NCBI RefSeq assembly: GCF_030441895.1
Contig: NZ_JARJAS010000015.1
Reading direction: 5' to 3' (one strand)
Length of the DNA: 64,000 nt
DNA from: Enterococcus_D entomosocium
Lineage (GTDB): Bacteria > Bacillota > Bacilli > Lactobacillales > Enterococcaceae
Shown: positions 8,512 through 21,100 of the stretch, piece by piece
Layout of the letters: each line of letters starts with the position of its first letter
How positions within the stretch are numbered: the stretch's first letter is position 1
Notes under the pieces: generated by a model
Told to the model about the DNA's origin: nothing
The model's input: only the letters and a program-made list of their open reading frames with translations
Database searches by the model: none
Made by a program: the position numbers and the translations under genes

Positions 8512-10074
8512 ATGAAGAAATCAAGCAATTATTCAAATAATTCACAACATAAAGAAGCGACGTCTGAAAAACAAGCACCTTTTTCAAGGGTCGAATCAAA
8601 TCAAAAGCAAACAACGGGAACGGCAAAACGCACGCAAACCACCAATCGTCAAGTTTCTAAAAAGAAGCCAACCCATCGTAAGTATCTCTTTTCATTGATG
8701 ACGCTTCTGACAATTGTCATTATCGCCACTGGCGGCTATATCGCCTTTACGTTGAAGCAGCAAGAAGCCTTGGCACGGGAAAAATATGAGGCTGCTGCTG
8801 AAAAGTTATTGGCATCGATCCAAGAAGAACAAGTTAAAGAGGGAATCCCAGCAAAACTCGAAACATTGTCTAATGGGGACAAGAAAGAATTGATTTTCCG
8901 ACCAAAAGAAGAAAGTACGATTCCTGTCAAAGATGCAAGCAAGAAATTGTCGACCATGGCGAACAAATTATGCAAAAAACACACCGACAAAGAGACAGTC
9001 ACTGTTGCTCGGATTGAAGCACAAGCGGTCGCATCGAAAGTGTCAACCTATTCTTTAAAGGCGGACAGCTATGTTTGGAACCGGGAAACCGGTCGCTTTG
9101 AAGATGCGGATAGCGTGGTTGCCGATCCAATTTTTATTTCCGAGAAAACCGGCAATGAATTATCCTTGAAAGACTTGGTTCCAGACGAGGGCAGCTTGCT
9201 AGGGATCCAGCAAGTCATTCAGCAAAAGATTTTAGACCAAGCCAAGGAACCTGATAAAGTCATTGATGCGGTCTTGGCGATGGATCGAATCACCTATGAG
9301 TCGAAATTTACGTATGATCCTGAAAAAATAACGATTCAGTTGCCACAAAATCAAACTGGTGTATCTGAGATCACGTTGGCGTACAAAGAGATTGCACCGT
9401 TTATTGATCCGGAACTTGTTAACGCGGATCAATTGAAAGAGCAACAATCGACATTGGACGAAAACAAAAAATATGTTGCACTGACTTTCGATGATGGCCC
9501 TAACGACACAACCACATTAGATCTTTTGAAGATTTTAAAGGACAACGATGTCAAAGCAACGTTTTTTGAATTAGGACAAATGGTGGATCGGTATCCTGAA
9601 GTATCGAGAAAAGTCCATGAGGAAGGGCATGAAATTGCCAGTCACTCCTATTCACATCCGCAATTAAATACGTTGTCGCCGGAGGATGTCAAAGCGGAAA
9701 TAACTAAGACCGACAAAGCAATTTATCAGGCAACAGGAGTCTTACCTAAGAATTTGCGCCCGCCGTATGGGGCGATTGATCAACAGAGCGCCCAAGCGGC
9801 AGGAAAATCGATCATTCAATGGAGTGTTGATACCGAGGATTGGAAGCTAAAAGATCCGAACAAAATTTTGAAGGTCGTACAAAATAATGTCTACGATGGT
9901 TCAATAATTCTGCTCCATGATATTCATCCGAAATCCGTTCAAGCCGTACCTGGTATTATTCAAACGCTGAAAGCGCAAGGCTATGAATTTGTGACGGTGG
10001 ATCAATTGCTCAATGGCAAACAAAAACCAATGCATCAATACTTTGGTGCCACAGATGAACGCAGTGTTAGCTAA
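8512..10074 (+). CDS. pgdA: Membrane-anchored polysaccharide deacetylase, PgdA-like
   Basis: A 520-residue protein: a basic cytoplasmic N-terminus, one membrane anchor (about residues 59-81), an extracellular middle region (about 90-305) like that of PgdA-type enzymes, and a C-terminal NodB deacetylase domain. The metal and catalytic motifs are complete: TFDDGP (Asp327/Asp328), SHSYSHP (His378, His382), RPPYG, DTEDW and LLHDIH. The family removes acetyl groups from peptidoglycan GlcNAc (or a related wall glycan), which in enterococci and streptococci lowers lysozyme sensitivity. The start at ATG 8512 follows GGGAGAA by 7 bases. It stands alone, with its own promoter candidate and terminator. 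The N-acetyl substrate is inferred from family architecture. Confidence 0.88.
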   Translation: MKKSSNYSNNSQHKEATSEKQAPFSRVESNQKQTTGTAKRTQTTNRQVSKKKPTHRKYLFSLMTLLTIVIIATGGYIAFTLKQQEALAREKYEAAAEKLLASIQEEQVKEGIPAKLETLSNGDKKELIFRPKEESTIPVKDASKKLSTMANKLCKKHTDKETVTVARIEAQAVASKVSTYSLKADSYVWNRETGRFEDADSVVADPIFISEKTGNELSLKDLVPDEGSLLGIQQVIQQKILDQAKEPDKVIDAVLAMDRITYESKFTYDPEKITIQLPQNQTGVSEITLAYKEIAPFIDPELVNADQLKEQQSTLDENKKYVALTFDDGPNDTTTLDLLKILKDNDVKATFFELGQMVDRYPEVSRKVHEEGHEIASHSYSHPQLNTLSPEDVKAEITKTDKAIYQATGVLPKNLRPPYGAIDQQSAQAAGKSIIQWSVDTEDWKLKDPNKILKVVQNNVYDGSIILLHDIHPKSVQAVPGIIQTLKAQGYEFVTVDQLLNGKQKPMHQYFGATDERSVS

Positions 10075-10085
10075 TAGCTGAAAAA

Positions 10086-10117
10086 GGAAGTGATGGCAAT
10101 CATCACTTCCTTTTTTT
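10086..10117 (+). terminator. Terminator after the deacetylase gene
   Basis: A perfect 10-bp stem GGAAGTGATG/CATCACTTCC (10086-10095, 10101-10110) with a 5-base loop is followed by seven T. Confidence 0.92.
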
Positions 10118-10145
10118 ATTAACGAACGCTGCAGTTGCCGCTTCA

Positions 10146-11030
10146 TCACTCGGAGGAGGCAAATGCTCGGAGATAATCTTCATCCAATAGCAAAGCAAAA
10201 TCATCCGCAAGGGCTTCTTGATCCAGTTCTCGCATAATAGCCAACATCTTTTGCGTGATCGTTTCACCAGCTTTTTGATCGCCGGTTCTTATGAGCAACA
10301 CGCCTTGGAAAAACTTGCAGACGGTTTGGTGGAAAAATTCTTTGTAGTCTGTCGCTAAAAGTTTCAATTGGACAACGAGAACTTCCGTCGCATCGTACTG
10401 CTGGTGTTTTAGCGTATATTCAATCAAATTGATCAGCAAGGCGCAGTAGATTTCACGACCTTTTTCCATATCGATGTAGTACTCGAGCATCTTGGATACT
10501 TTTTTGAAAAAGAGGAAATTATGGTCGTTGTCCAGAAGATCGATGGTGTTGCCAAATAGTTGGATTTCTTGTAACGTCCAGCTCTCAACATCAATGAGGT
10601 AAGAAGTGATCGTTTGGCGATCGCATTCTAAAACAGCACTTTGTCGATAGACCCCATGTTCTGCCAAGCATTGTAGCATGCGAATTCGCGAGCGAACCTC
10701 TGCAATACGGATATTGTTCAGTCTACTAGTGGTTTTTTGTAGTTCCTGTAACAGCTTTTGTAAATTTGGCAGATCGTGTTTGTTTGAATATTGATTATAC
10801 CGATGATTATAGCTGTTTTGCTCATCCAGGCGATAGCCATTCGCGATATAGAGAAATTCATCGATATCCATTGAGAGATTTTCTAAAATTTGCAACAGCA
10901 AGTTGGCAGCAATTTGATGCTTGCCTTTTTCGAACTCGATGGCATAAGACTTTGAAATAATCGTGCCATAGACTTCTTTTTGGGTGAAGCCTTTTTTCAA
11001 TCGGATTTGTCTGATCGTTTCGCCATACAT
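10146..11030 (-). CDS. Rgg/GadR/MutR-family transcriptional regulator
   Basis: A 294-residue cytoplasmic protein with an N-terminal XRE-like helix-turn-helix (IRQIRLKKGFTQKEV, then SKSYAIEFEKGKHQI) and a long all-helical C-terminal domain of TPR-like repeats, the layout of Rgg regulators. Rgg proteins of streptococci and enterococci usually bind short secreted peptides and then activate or repress nearby genes. GGAGG sits 8 bases before the start. On the same strand, upstream of this gene, is a free-standing 16-residue hydrophobic peptide frame (11233-11283), which is the usual position for a cognate signal. The giant adhesin gene lies further upstream on the other strand and is a possible target; that link is inference. 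Confidence 0.88.
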   Translation of the reverse strand: MYGETIRQIRLKKGFTQKEVYGTIISKSYAIEFEKGKHQIAANLLLQILENLSMDIDEFLYIANGYRLDEQNSYNHRYNQYSNKHDLPNLQKLLQELQKTTSRLNNIRIAEVRSRIRMLQCLAEHGVYRQSAVLECDRQTITSYLIDVESWTLQEIQLFGNTIDLLDNDHNFLFFKKVSKMLEYYIDMEKGREIYCALLINLIEYTLKHQQYDATEVLVVQLKLLATDYKEFFHQTVCKFFQGVLLIRTGDQKAGETITQKMLAIMRELDQEALADDFALLLDEDYLRAFASSE

Positions 11031-11200
11031 AAGAAAGCCTCCGCTCTCGTTGAATTAATGAGATCTTGTATCCCCATTATAGTAAAGTAAAGCCAATAGA
11101 GGAATCTAAAAGGTCTTTTATTTCAGACTTTCCTTGATTTGGTGGAAGAAATCGTTCAGTAATCTTTGTGATAGAGGATCCTCAGAGGGGGATCGTAGAA

Positions 11201-11234
11201 AAGCGTGAGAACATTCGGTTCTCACGCTTTTTTT
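11201..11234. terminator. Terminator beside the short peptide gene
   Basis: A perfect 12-bp stem AAGCGTGAGAAC/GTTCTCACGCTT (11201-11212, 11218-11229) with a 5-base loop. T-runs follow on + (strong) and on - (TTTTC). On the minus strand it begins three bases after the stop of the 16-residue peptide. Confidence 0.85.
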
Positions 11235-11283
11235 AGACAAAACTGAGGCAGATCAATAGAAAAATCATTACTAGCCAATGCAT
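11233..11283 (-). CDS. 16-residue hydrophobic peptide (possible signal or membrane peptide)
   Basis: ATG at 11283 has the consensus ribosome site TAAGGAG 9 bases upstream and encodes MHWLVMIFLLICLSFV before TAA, followed at once by a perfect hairpin terminator. A TATACT box lies further upstream (minus strand, 11351-11356), though no good -35 was seen. An optimal ribosome site, a fully hydrophobic product and a terminator in about 130 bp look like a purpose-built mini-gene. It sits about 200 bp upstream of the rgg start, so it may be a short hydrophobic peptide read by Rgg. However, it lacks the charged N-terminus typical of SHP precursors, so a membrane-active peptide or toxin is also possible. 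I do not recognise the sequence. Confidence 0.5.
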   Translation of the reverse strand: MHWLVMIFLLICLSFV

Positions 11284-11767
11284 CGTTTGTTGCTCCTTAA
11301 GTCGTATTAGAAGAAGCCAATTGGGCAGCGGTGTTTCCTTCTTACCAACAAGTATAACCGCTTCGAGTAGAATGAACGTTTACGTCCGAAATGTAGGACC
11401 AAATAACTAGGTGAGGATGAAAAGCAGTGAAGAGCAACTGAAGAAATAATCGTTCATAATAGTGCAACGTTGATTTTGATAGAATAGTTTCATTCTTTTT
11501 TCACAGAACTTTCTGCGAGCGTTTCGATTCCTTTTTTTCGTTAGCAAGAGTTATTTTAGGTGATATCGTGAAAAAACGTCTAAATTATTTTTGTTTTTTT
11601 ATTTGCGGAGGTAAAAAACGAGGTTAAAATCATGAAAAAACACAATCATCATTTTTCTCTATCCAGATGTATAAACATGCAATTGAAATCGTATTCATTA
11701 TATTGATTAAACATAAAAAAAAGAAAGGTTAACTGACGAAAAAAGGCAATATTTTATCATTATACAT

Positions 11768-11815
11768 TTGTTTATAAGATAAATATAAATAATTTCTGCT
11801 TGTTTATAAAATAAA
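11768..11815 (+). repeat. Pair of phased 16-bp direct repeats (possible activator sites)
   Basis: TTGTTTATAAGATAAA (11768-11783) and TTGTTTATAAAATAAA (11800-11815) differ at one base and start 32 bp apart, about three helix turns. A partial third copy, GTGTTTATAA, starts 65 bp further (11865), next to the promoter. Spacing on one helix face suggests a regulator bound upstream of the adhesin promoter. Confidence 0.45.
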
Positions 11816-11875
11816 CCTTTTGTGTTTTGAAAGGTGAAATTCAGTGTTTTTTTAATTATTTATCGTGTTTATAAT

Positions 11876-11904
11876 TTGTTGGAAAGAAATAAATTTGCTA
11901 GAAT
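11876..11904 (+). promoter_or_regulatory. Candidate promoter of the giant adhesin gene
   Basis: TTGTTG (11876-11881), a 17-base spacer and TAGAAT (11899-11904) with an extended -10 TG (11896-11897). The weak -35 fits a gene that needs an activator. The 5' leader would be about 270 bases. Confidence 0.5.
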
Positions 11905-12183
11905 TTTGGTACACAGTGTGTTCGTTTAGTTATTTTATTTTTTAGTTTCACAAGAGTGAGCTAATGTGCTTCTAAACTATTTGAACAAAAATCACTGGGT
12001 TTTTCAGAAAGCATGCGAAAAAATCTTCGCTTTGCGATCGGTTACTTTTTGTTTTCTCTCTATGCCTTTAGGTGTTGGGTTGAAATAGATTTTCATCTGG
12101 TTTTAAAGGGGGAAAGAAGGATTCCAGAGATCATCAGTTTTATCTTTTGTCGGTTAAATTTTTTTCGAACAGGAGGAGAATGA

Positions 12184-15100
12184 ATGAAAGGCATTAATTA
12201 TAAAAAGCTCATGGATTCAAAGAAAAACACACGCGTTCGAACAAAGAAAAATATTATTGCGAATTTAACTGTCAGTGGAATGTTGTTGACAAGTACGGTG
12301 GTCGTGCCAGCAAGTTTGTTATGGGCACCAACGACGGTTGAAGCTGCTTTGGTTTCAGCTGAACTTTTCTCAGATATCACAGCGTCTAATAACTCAGGCA
12401 CGAGTGCGTCTGCACCTTATGCAACTCCTGGTGCAACGAACCAAGTCAATTTCTCGATTTCTGGATCGAATGCAGTAACGGTTGATGTCTTGAATGGGGA
12501 TAAAGTCGCGGTTGTTGGGGTTCCTCAAGGCCTTACTGGTTTGGTTCAACCGGCAGGGAATGCATCGATTTCCACCAATGTGATACTCCAACTGGGGAAT
12601 TTCCCAGCCTTGCAAACACTGATCGGTACAGTCACACCAGCAGTCAATACCTTGATCAGCACGGTGGATGGAATCGTCAATCAAAATTTAGCTGATGCAC
12701 TTGATATTCCGCCAACAATCGTTGGCGGCTTGCCAAATCCGTTGTATACGGCGGCTTCAATCGTGGATGTTAGCCAAGTGATATCCGTCAACTTAGATGA
12801 AATCACTACCCAGTTAGACTTATTAAATCAACTTGGACAATTTGGCCAAGCGAATTTTGAAGTTCCAGCTGGACTAACCGATAACGAACGTGCCCTGATT
12901 GCCAATGTGGATGATGGTTTATTTATCGTTATCAATCAACGCATCAATCAAATTCTCGATAATTTACAAGCAGCCCAGATTCAAGTCAGTATTTTGGATG
13001 GTGCAAGTGGGATTCCAGGCATCGGTACCTTGATCGGTCAAATCAATACGTTGGTACAAAGTACCGTTAATACAGCTAAAGCCACTTTAAACGCAACGGT
13101 TGAAACAGCACAAACAGTCTTCAATGCAACGACAGATTTAGCAGATCAAATCGCTTCTGCATCTGTTTTAGGTCAAACCAATGTGGTCATTCCAACGAAT
13201 GTCACCAGTCCGACCTATGCACAATTGGTTGAAAACGGCGTGGCGAATCCATCTAATCCTTACGAAGCCCGCTTCGAAGGAACGATGTCTCAACTTGATT
13301 TGATCACCATTGATTTATTTACGGATGCTGACGGCAATAACTCGATTTGGTTTGCGCCAGATACACCAGAAGATCAAACCGATACACCAACGATCAATCC
13401 ATTGACAGCAGGGGAAACGACGATCAGCGGAACAGCTGAGCCAGGCGCAGCCATCACATTGGCGATCAACGGCGGTGCACCTATTACAACAACCGCAGAT
13501 GGTGACGGCAATTGGACGGCAGATGTCCCTGAATTGGTGGAAGGCGATACAGTCACAGCAGTAGCGGAAGCTGATGGGGAATCGGCGAGTGAGCCTGCAA
13601 CGGCAACGGTAGCAGCACCAGTGGTTAATGCACCAACGGCTTCGATTACAGGAAATAGTACCGATGGGTACCCTGTGACGGGGACAGCCGCAGCAAATGC
13701 AGCCATTGAAATCACCAATGCCGAAGGTGAAGTCGTTGGCTCTGGTACGGCAAATGAGAACGGCAACTACAGTATCACGTTGAACCCAGCAGATGTAGCA
13801 GAAAATGAAAACTTGAATGTTGCCGCAATCGTCACTGCCGGTGGGCAAACTTACCGTAGTGGTAATACGCCAATCGTCGTTCCAGCAGACGATGCGGAGC
13901 AACAAACGGGAACACCAACGATTCAACCAGTGACTGCCGGGGATACAAGCGTCAGCGGAACTGCTGAGCCTGGTGCCTCGATTACTGTGACCGTCAACGG
14001 TGCAGATCCGATCGTGACGGAAGCCGATGAAGAGGGCAATTGGCGTGTTGATGTGGACGAAGTGTCAGAGGGCGATACGGTTTCAGCTATCGCCGAACTA
14101 GCAGGACAAACGCCAAGCCAACCGGCTAGCACCACCGTGTCCGCCTTAACAGTCAACGCACCAACGGCTTCGATCACAGGAAATAGTCAAGAGGGCTATC
14201 CAGTGACTGGAACCGCAGCACCAAATGCGGCCATTGAGATCACCAATGCGGATGGCGAAATTGTCGGAACAGGTACCGCCAATGAGAATGGTATTTATAC
14301 AGTCACGTTAGATCCAGCGGATGTTGACGCGGAAGAAACCCTGAATGTGACAGCGGTTGTGACCGCTGGCGGCGAAACCTATCGAAGCAACCCAACACCT
14401 GTTGTGGTGCCTGCAGATATCCTGCAGACAGAAACACCAACGATCGATCCAGTCAGTGCTGGAGATACGACCGTTAGTGGGACAGCGGAACCGGGGGCAA
14501 CGGTAACGATCACGCTTCCTGAAGGCGATCCAATCACGGCTGAAGCCGATGATGAAGGCAACTGGGAAGCAACGGTTCCTGAATTATCAGAAGGCGATTC
14601 CGTGACCGTCGTAGCTGAGTCTGAAGGCAAAGATCCGAGTGCCCCAATCACCGTGAGTGTAAACGGTTTAACCGTGGCGGCGCCAACGGCTACGATCACC
14701 GGAAATAGCACAGATGGGTATCCAGTAACGGGAACAGCGACTGCCAATGCAGCAATTGAAATTTTGAATGAAGCAGGAGAGGTCGTTGGTAGCGGAACAG
14801 CTGATGAGGATGGTAACTTCACGATCACCCTTGATCCTCAAGAGGTGACAGCTGGCGACAACTTACGAGTGGAAGCGATCGTGACGGCTGGTGGTGAAGA
14901 TTATCGCAGTACAGGCACACCGCTTGTAGTTCCTGCAGATGATGAAGAAAATTTAACTGAAACACCAACAATCGACCCAGTAACAGCTGGGGATACGACC
15001 GTCAGCGGAACGGCTGAACCAGGGGCAACTGTGACGATTACGCTGCCTGAAGGCGATCCGATCACGGCAGAAGCCGATGACGAAGGCAATTGGGAAGCGA

Positions 15101-18100
15101 CGGTACCAGAATTAACGGAAGGTGATACGGTAACAGTCGTTGCCGAAGTAGAAGGCAAAGAGCCAAGTGCACCGATTACCGTGACCGTTGATGGTGTGAC
15201 TGTCAGTGCACCGAGCGCTTCCATCACAGGCAATAGTACGGATGGCTATCCGGTCAGTGGAACAACCACGCCGAATGCGGCCATTGAGATTTTGAATGAA
15301 GCAGGAGATGTCGTTGGTAGCACGACGGCGGATGACGCGGGTGCTTATACCGTCATCTTAGATCCAGCTGATGTGGCGCCAGAAGAAGCCTTGCAGGTGG
15401 TGGCAGTTGTGACAGCGGGCGGTCAAGACTACCGCAGTAATGCCACGCCAATCACGGTACCAGCAGACATTGAACAAACAGGGACACCAACGATCGATCC
15501 GGTCACAGCAGGTGATACCACGATTAGCGGAACGGCAGAACCAGGTTCGACGGTTACTGTTACGATCACCGGTCAAGAACCAGTAACGCCTGAAACGGAT
15601 GACGAAGGAAACTGGCTTGCGGAAGTGCCAGCAGTCTCTGGTGGCGATACAGTCACAGTCGTTGCGGAAGCCGAAGGCAAAGAGCCAAGCGCGCCAGTCA
15701 GCGTTGGAGTCAATGGAGTCACCGTTGCAGCACCAACAGCGATCATCAGCGGCAATAGTACCGATGGCTATCCAATCACGGGAACTGCTCCAGCGAACGC
15801 AGCGATTGAAGTGTTGAATGAGTCAGGCGATGTGATCGGTACTGGGACAGCCGATGGGGATGGAAACTATACGGTAACCATCGCACCATCCGATGCAGCA
15901 CCAGAAGAAACCTTGTCTGTCGTTGCGATTGTTACAGCAGGCGGAGATCAGTACCGCAGTCCTGCCACACCGGTGACGGTCCCAGCAGATGAGCTTGAAC
16001 AAACAGCATCACCAACCATTGACCCAATCAATGCCGGGGATACGACGATCAGTGGGACCGCAGAACCAGGCGCTACGGTGACGGTAACGATCCCAGGTGA
16101 AGAACCTGTTACTGGTGAAGCCGATGACGAGGGGAACTGGACAGTTGAAGTTCCTGAAGTTTCTGAAGGAGAAACCGTCACAGTGGTCGCACAAGCACCA
16201 GACAAAGACCCAAGTGCACCGATCAGTGTTGGAGTCAATGGGTTGACGATCGCTACACCAACCGCGACGATCAGCGGCAATAGTACCGCAGGTTATCCAG
16301 TAACGGGAACGGCACCAGCCAATGCAGCCATCGAAATCTTGAATGCCGATGACGAGGTCATAGGTACTGGCACCGCCAATGACGAAGGCCAATATACGAT
16401 CACGTTAACGAGTAATGACGCGTCTCCAGCTGAAGCCTTACGGGTGGTGGCGGTAGTCACAGCCGGTGGTCAAGAGTACCGCAGTGCGGCTGCACCAATC
16501 ACAGTACCTTTGGATCAAACTGCAGTCCCAACGATTGAATCGGTGACAGCCGGCGACACGACCATCAGTGGTACGGCTGAACCTGGTGCGACAGTCTCAG
16601 TCACGATTGGTGACGCAGAGCCAGTCACTGCCGAAGCGGATGACGAAGGCAATTGGACGGCAACTGTGCCCGAGGTTTCTCAAGGAGAAATTGTTTCTGT
16701 GGTAGCGACCCTTGATGGGGAAACACCAAGTGATGCAGCTACGGTCGTCGTAAATCCACTCACTGTGGCGACACCGACAGCAGCGATCAGCGGCAATAGT
16801 TCGGATGGGTATCCAGTAACCGGAACGGCCACGCCAAATGCAGCGATTGAGATCTTAAATGCAGCCGGTGAGGTTGTTGGTAGCGGTGAAGCAAATGAGG
16901 AAGGTGCTTACAGCATCACATTGAGCAGCGACGATGTTGATCCTTCAGAAGCACTTCAGGTGGTGGCAGTGGTAACAGCTGGCGGCGATGAGTACCGCAG
17001 TACGCCGCTCTCCATCGTGGTACCAGCAGACCAAACGACCACCCCAACGATCGATCCAGTGCAAGCAGGTGATACATCCGTCGGAGGAACTGCCGAACCT
17101 GGTTCAACGGTGACGGTAACGATTCCTGGAGAAGATCCAGTGACTGCCGAAACGGATGAGGAAGGCAATTGGACAGTCACCGTACCAGAACTTTCAGAAG
17201 GCGACACGGTCACAGTGGTTGCTGAAGCTGAAGGCAAAGACCCAAGTGCACCAATCAGTGTTGGTGTCGGTGCCTTGAACGTGGCTGCACCAACCGCAAC
17301 GATCACGGGCAACAGTACTGACGGCTATCCAGTCACAGGAACAGCACCAGCCAACGCAACCATTGAAATCTTAAATGCTGCCAATGAAGTGGTAGGCAGT
17401 GGTACTGCCAATGGAGACGGTGAGTATACGATCACCTTGACAGAAGGTGTTTCACCAGCAGAAACCTTGCGAGTGGTGGCTATCGTATCAGCCGGCGGTC
17501 AAGACTATCGCAGTCCGGCAACTACTATCGTGGTGCCAGAAGATAACGCAGAAGACCAAACAGCGGCACCGACTGTCGCACCAGTGATTGCTGGGGCTAC
17601 AACCGTTAGCGGAACGGCTGAACCTGGGGCAGATGTAACGGTTGAACTACCAAACGGCGATACTGTTACAGTGGCAGCGAATGACGAAGGTGAGTGGACG
17701 GCAACTGTGCCGACGGTTTCTCTGGATGATGTCTTGACAGTTACTGCCTTGGCAGACGGCAAAACAGAAAGTTTACCAGTAACAGTGACGGTGCAAGGGC
17801 TGATCGTGGCAGCACCAACGGCAACGATTTCTGGCAATAGTGCAGATGGCTATCCAGTAACTGGTACAGCACCAGCTAATGCGTCAATCGAAATCTTAAA
17901 TGCTGATGATCAAGTGATTGGCACAGGGACGGCCAATGAGAATGGTGTTTACACCGTTACCTTGACCAGTGAAGAGGCATCAGCAGGAGAAACGGTCCGT
18001 GTCATTGCAATCGTTTCAGCAGGTGGGGATGACTTCCGTAGTCAACCAACTGCTGTCGTGGTACCTGCGGAACAAACGGCGACACCAACGATCAATCCAG

Positions 18101-21100
18101 CAGTTGCCGGCGCAACAGAAATCAGCGGGACAGCCGAACCAGGAGCAATAGTCAACGTGACGGTCGGTGAGCAAGACCCAATCTCAGCCGAAGTTGACGA
18201 AGAGGGCAATTGGCAAGTTGATGTGCCAGAGCTTTCCGAAGGGACGACTATTACGGCAGTAGCAGAAGTAGAAAATGAAACACCAAGTACACCAGCAACG
18301 ATCACAGTCGGTGCATTAACGGTGGCGGCTCCTAGTGCGTCCATCAGTGGCAATGCAGCCGATGGTTATCCAGTGACCGGAACAGGACCAGCGAATGCGA
18401 CCATCGAAATCTTGAACGAAGCTGGCGAGACAGTTGGAACGGGTACGACCAATGATGCAGGGCTTTACACGATCGATTTGACAAGTGAAAATGTCTCTCC
18501 TGAAGAAAACTTGACGGTAGTTGCGGTGGTCACAGCTGGTGGTACAGATTATCGTAGTCCAGCGACACCAATCATGGTGCCAGCTGAACCGGGTGAAAAT
18601 CAAACAACGGCACCAACGGTTGATCCAATCAAAGCAGGCGATGAAACAGTTAGCGGAACGGCAGAACCAGGCTCAACTGTGACTGTGACAGTACCTGACG
18701 GCACAGAAGAAACCGCCGAAACAGATGATGAGGGCAACTGGAGTGTCGATGTGCCTGAATTGTCTGAAGGGGATACCATCACAGTCGTCGCAGACAGTGA
18801 CGGCAAAGACCCAAGTGATCCAATCACTGTCATCGTTGAAGGAGTGACTGTCGCAGCACCAACAGCTTCCATCAGCGGCAACAGCACGGATGGCTACCCA
18901 GTGACTGGTACAGCACCAGCCAATGCAGCGATCGAGATCTTGAACGCAGACAATGAAGTCGTTGGAACAGGCACTGCCGATGGAGACGGCAACTATACAG
19001 TGAACTTAACTGCTGAAACTGTCAATCCAGAAGAAACCTTAAATGTCGTTGCCATCGTAACAGCTGGTGGGAAAGAGTATCGCAGTAATCCAACAGCGGT
19101 CATCGTACCAGCAGATACGGTAGTGGATCAGACAGCTGCACCAACGATCAATCCAATCACGGCAGGAGATACCAGCATCAGTGGGACCGCAGAACCAGGT
19201 TCAACCGTGACGATCACTGTACCATATGCGGAACCAATCACGGCTGAAACGGATGACGAAGGCAATTGGACATCAGAAGTACCAGAAGTTTCTGAAGGCG
19301 ATGCAGTCACTGTTGTGGCTCAATCACCTGACAAAGAGCCAAGCGCTCCAGTCACAGTTGGTGTGGGGGCGTTGACGGTCACTGCTCCTAGTGCAACCAT
19401 CACAGGCAATAGCACGGATGGCTATCCAGTAAGTGGAACGGCACCAGCCAATGCCACCATACAAATCTTGAATAGCGATGGACAAATCGTCGGTTCAGGA
19501 ACCGCAGACGCGGAAGGAAACTACAGTATCACTCTTGAACCAACAGCTGTTGCACCAGCGGAAAGCCTAACAGTCGTCGCAGTTCTGACAGCTGGCGGCA
19601 AAGAATACCGCAGTAATGCGACACCAATCGTGGTACCTTTGGATCAAGAAGAGCAACAAACTGCAACACCAACGATCGATCCAGTCAAAGCTGGCGATAC
19701 TACGATCAGCGGGACTGCCGAACCAGGTTCGACGGTGACGGTAACGATTGGTGAAAATGAACCGATCACGACCGAAACGGACGAAGAGGGCAATTGGACA
19801 GTCGAAGTACCTGAAGTTGCGGAGGGTGATACCGTCACTGTTGTGGCACAATCCCCTGAAAAAGACCCTAGTGCACCAATCACAGTGAGTGTGGATGGCA
19901 TCACGGTTTCAGCACCGACCGCTTCCATCACTGGCAATCCAGAGGATGGTTATCCAGTGACGGGGATGGCAGCACCAAATGCGGCGATTGAAATCGTGAA
20001 TGAAGCGGGGGATGTCGTTGGATCAGGCAATACCGATGAAAATGGCAACTACACCATCACGCTCTCTGGTGAAGATGTTTCTCCTGAAGAATCATTGAAC
20101 GTCGTTGCGATCATTACAGCCGGTGGCAAAGACTACCGAAGTAATGCCACACCAATCGTCGTGCCCGTTGAGAATACGATCGATCAAACGGCCACACCAA
20201 TCATCGAACCAGTCACAGCTGGTGACACGACCATCACTGGTACTGCTGTACCGGGATCGATGGTCACCGTGACGGTAACGGGAGAAGAAGCGGTTGAAAC
20301 CGAAGCAGATGAAGCAGGAAATTGGTCAGTGGAAGTTGCAGAAGTTTCTCGAGATGAAATCGTAACAGCAGTGGCGCAAAGTGAAGGAGAAACCACCAGT
20401 GAACCAGCAACGACTGTTGTTAATGGCATCACGGTCAACGCACCTTCAGCGTCCATTACGGGTAATTCCCAAGAAGGCTATCCAGTAGCCGGGAACGGGC
20501 CTGCCAATGCAGCAATTGAAATTCTTAATGAAGCGGGTGTTGTCGTAGGAACAGGCACGACCGATGAAAATGGTGACTATACGATCACATTAACTAGTGA
20601 GGATGTCGCACCAGAAGAAAACTTATCGGTTGTGGCGATCGTTACTGCTGGTGGGGATGACTACCGCAGTAATGCGACGCCAATCGTCGTACCTGTCGAT
20701 GATGAAAATATCAAGACAGATACACCAACCATTGACCCAGTCACGGCTGGTGATACAACGATCAGCGGAACGAGTGAGCCGGGTGCTACGATCACCGTTA
20801 CCATCAGTGATCCGTTAACAAGCAGATTCCTAACCATCTTTGCGGCTGAAGGACCGATCACAACGATCGCCGATCAAAATGGCGACTGGCGTGTTGAGTT
20901 ATCCGCGGAAGCGACGGAAGGTGAAACCGTTACGGTTCTTGCCTTAGCCGAAGGCGAAACCTTAAGTGATCCGACGACGACCGTAGTCGGTGCCTTGACG
21001 GTTGACGCACCGGTTGCCACGATCACTGGCAATCCTACCGATGGCTATCCAGTCTTCGGGAATGGGCCAGCCAATGCGACGATCGAAATCTTGAATGAAG

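Larger units (their letters stand above)
11284..12183. other. 900-bp AT-rich intergenic region upstream of the giant adhesin
   Basis: No standard gene is seen. It contains two near-identical 16-bp repeats, a promoter candidate and a leader of about 270 bases before the adhesin start at 12184. Two tiny frames with partial ribosome sites occur (11568-11627, 19 residues with CFFICGG; 11632-11706, 24 residues), but neither is convincing. Confidence 0.6.

Noticed and set aside
11568..11706. Two tiny frames (19 and 24 residues) upstream of the giant adhesin
   Set aside because: Weak ribosome sites, no terminator or conservation argument, AT-rich context; kept only as a note.
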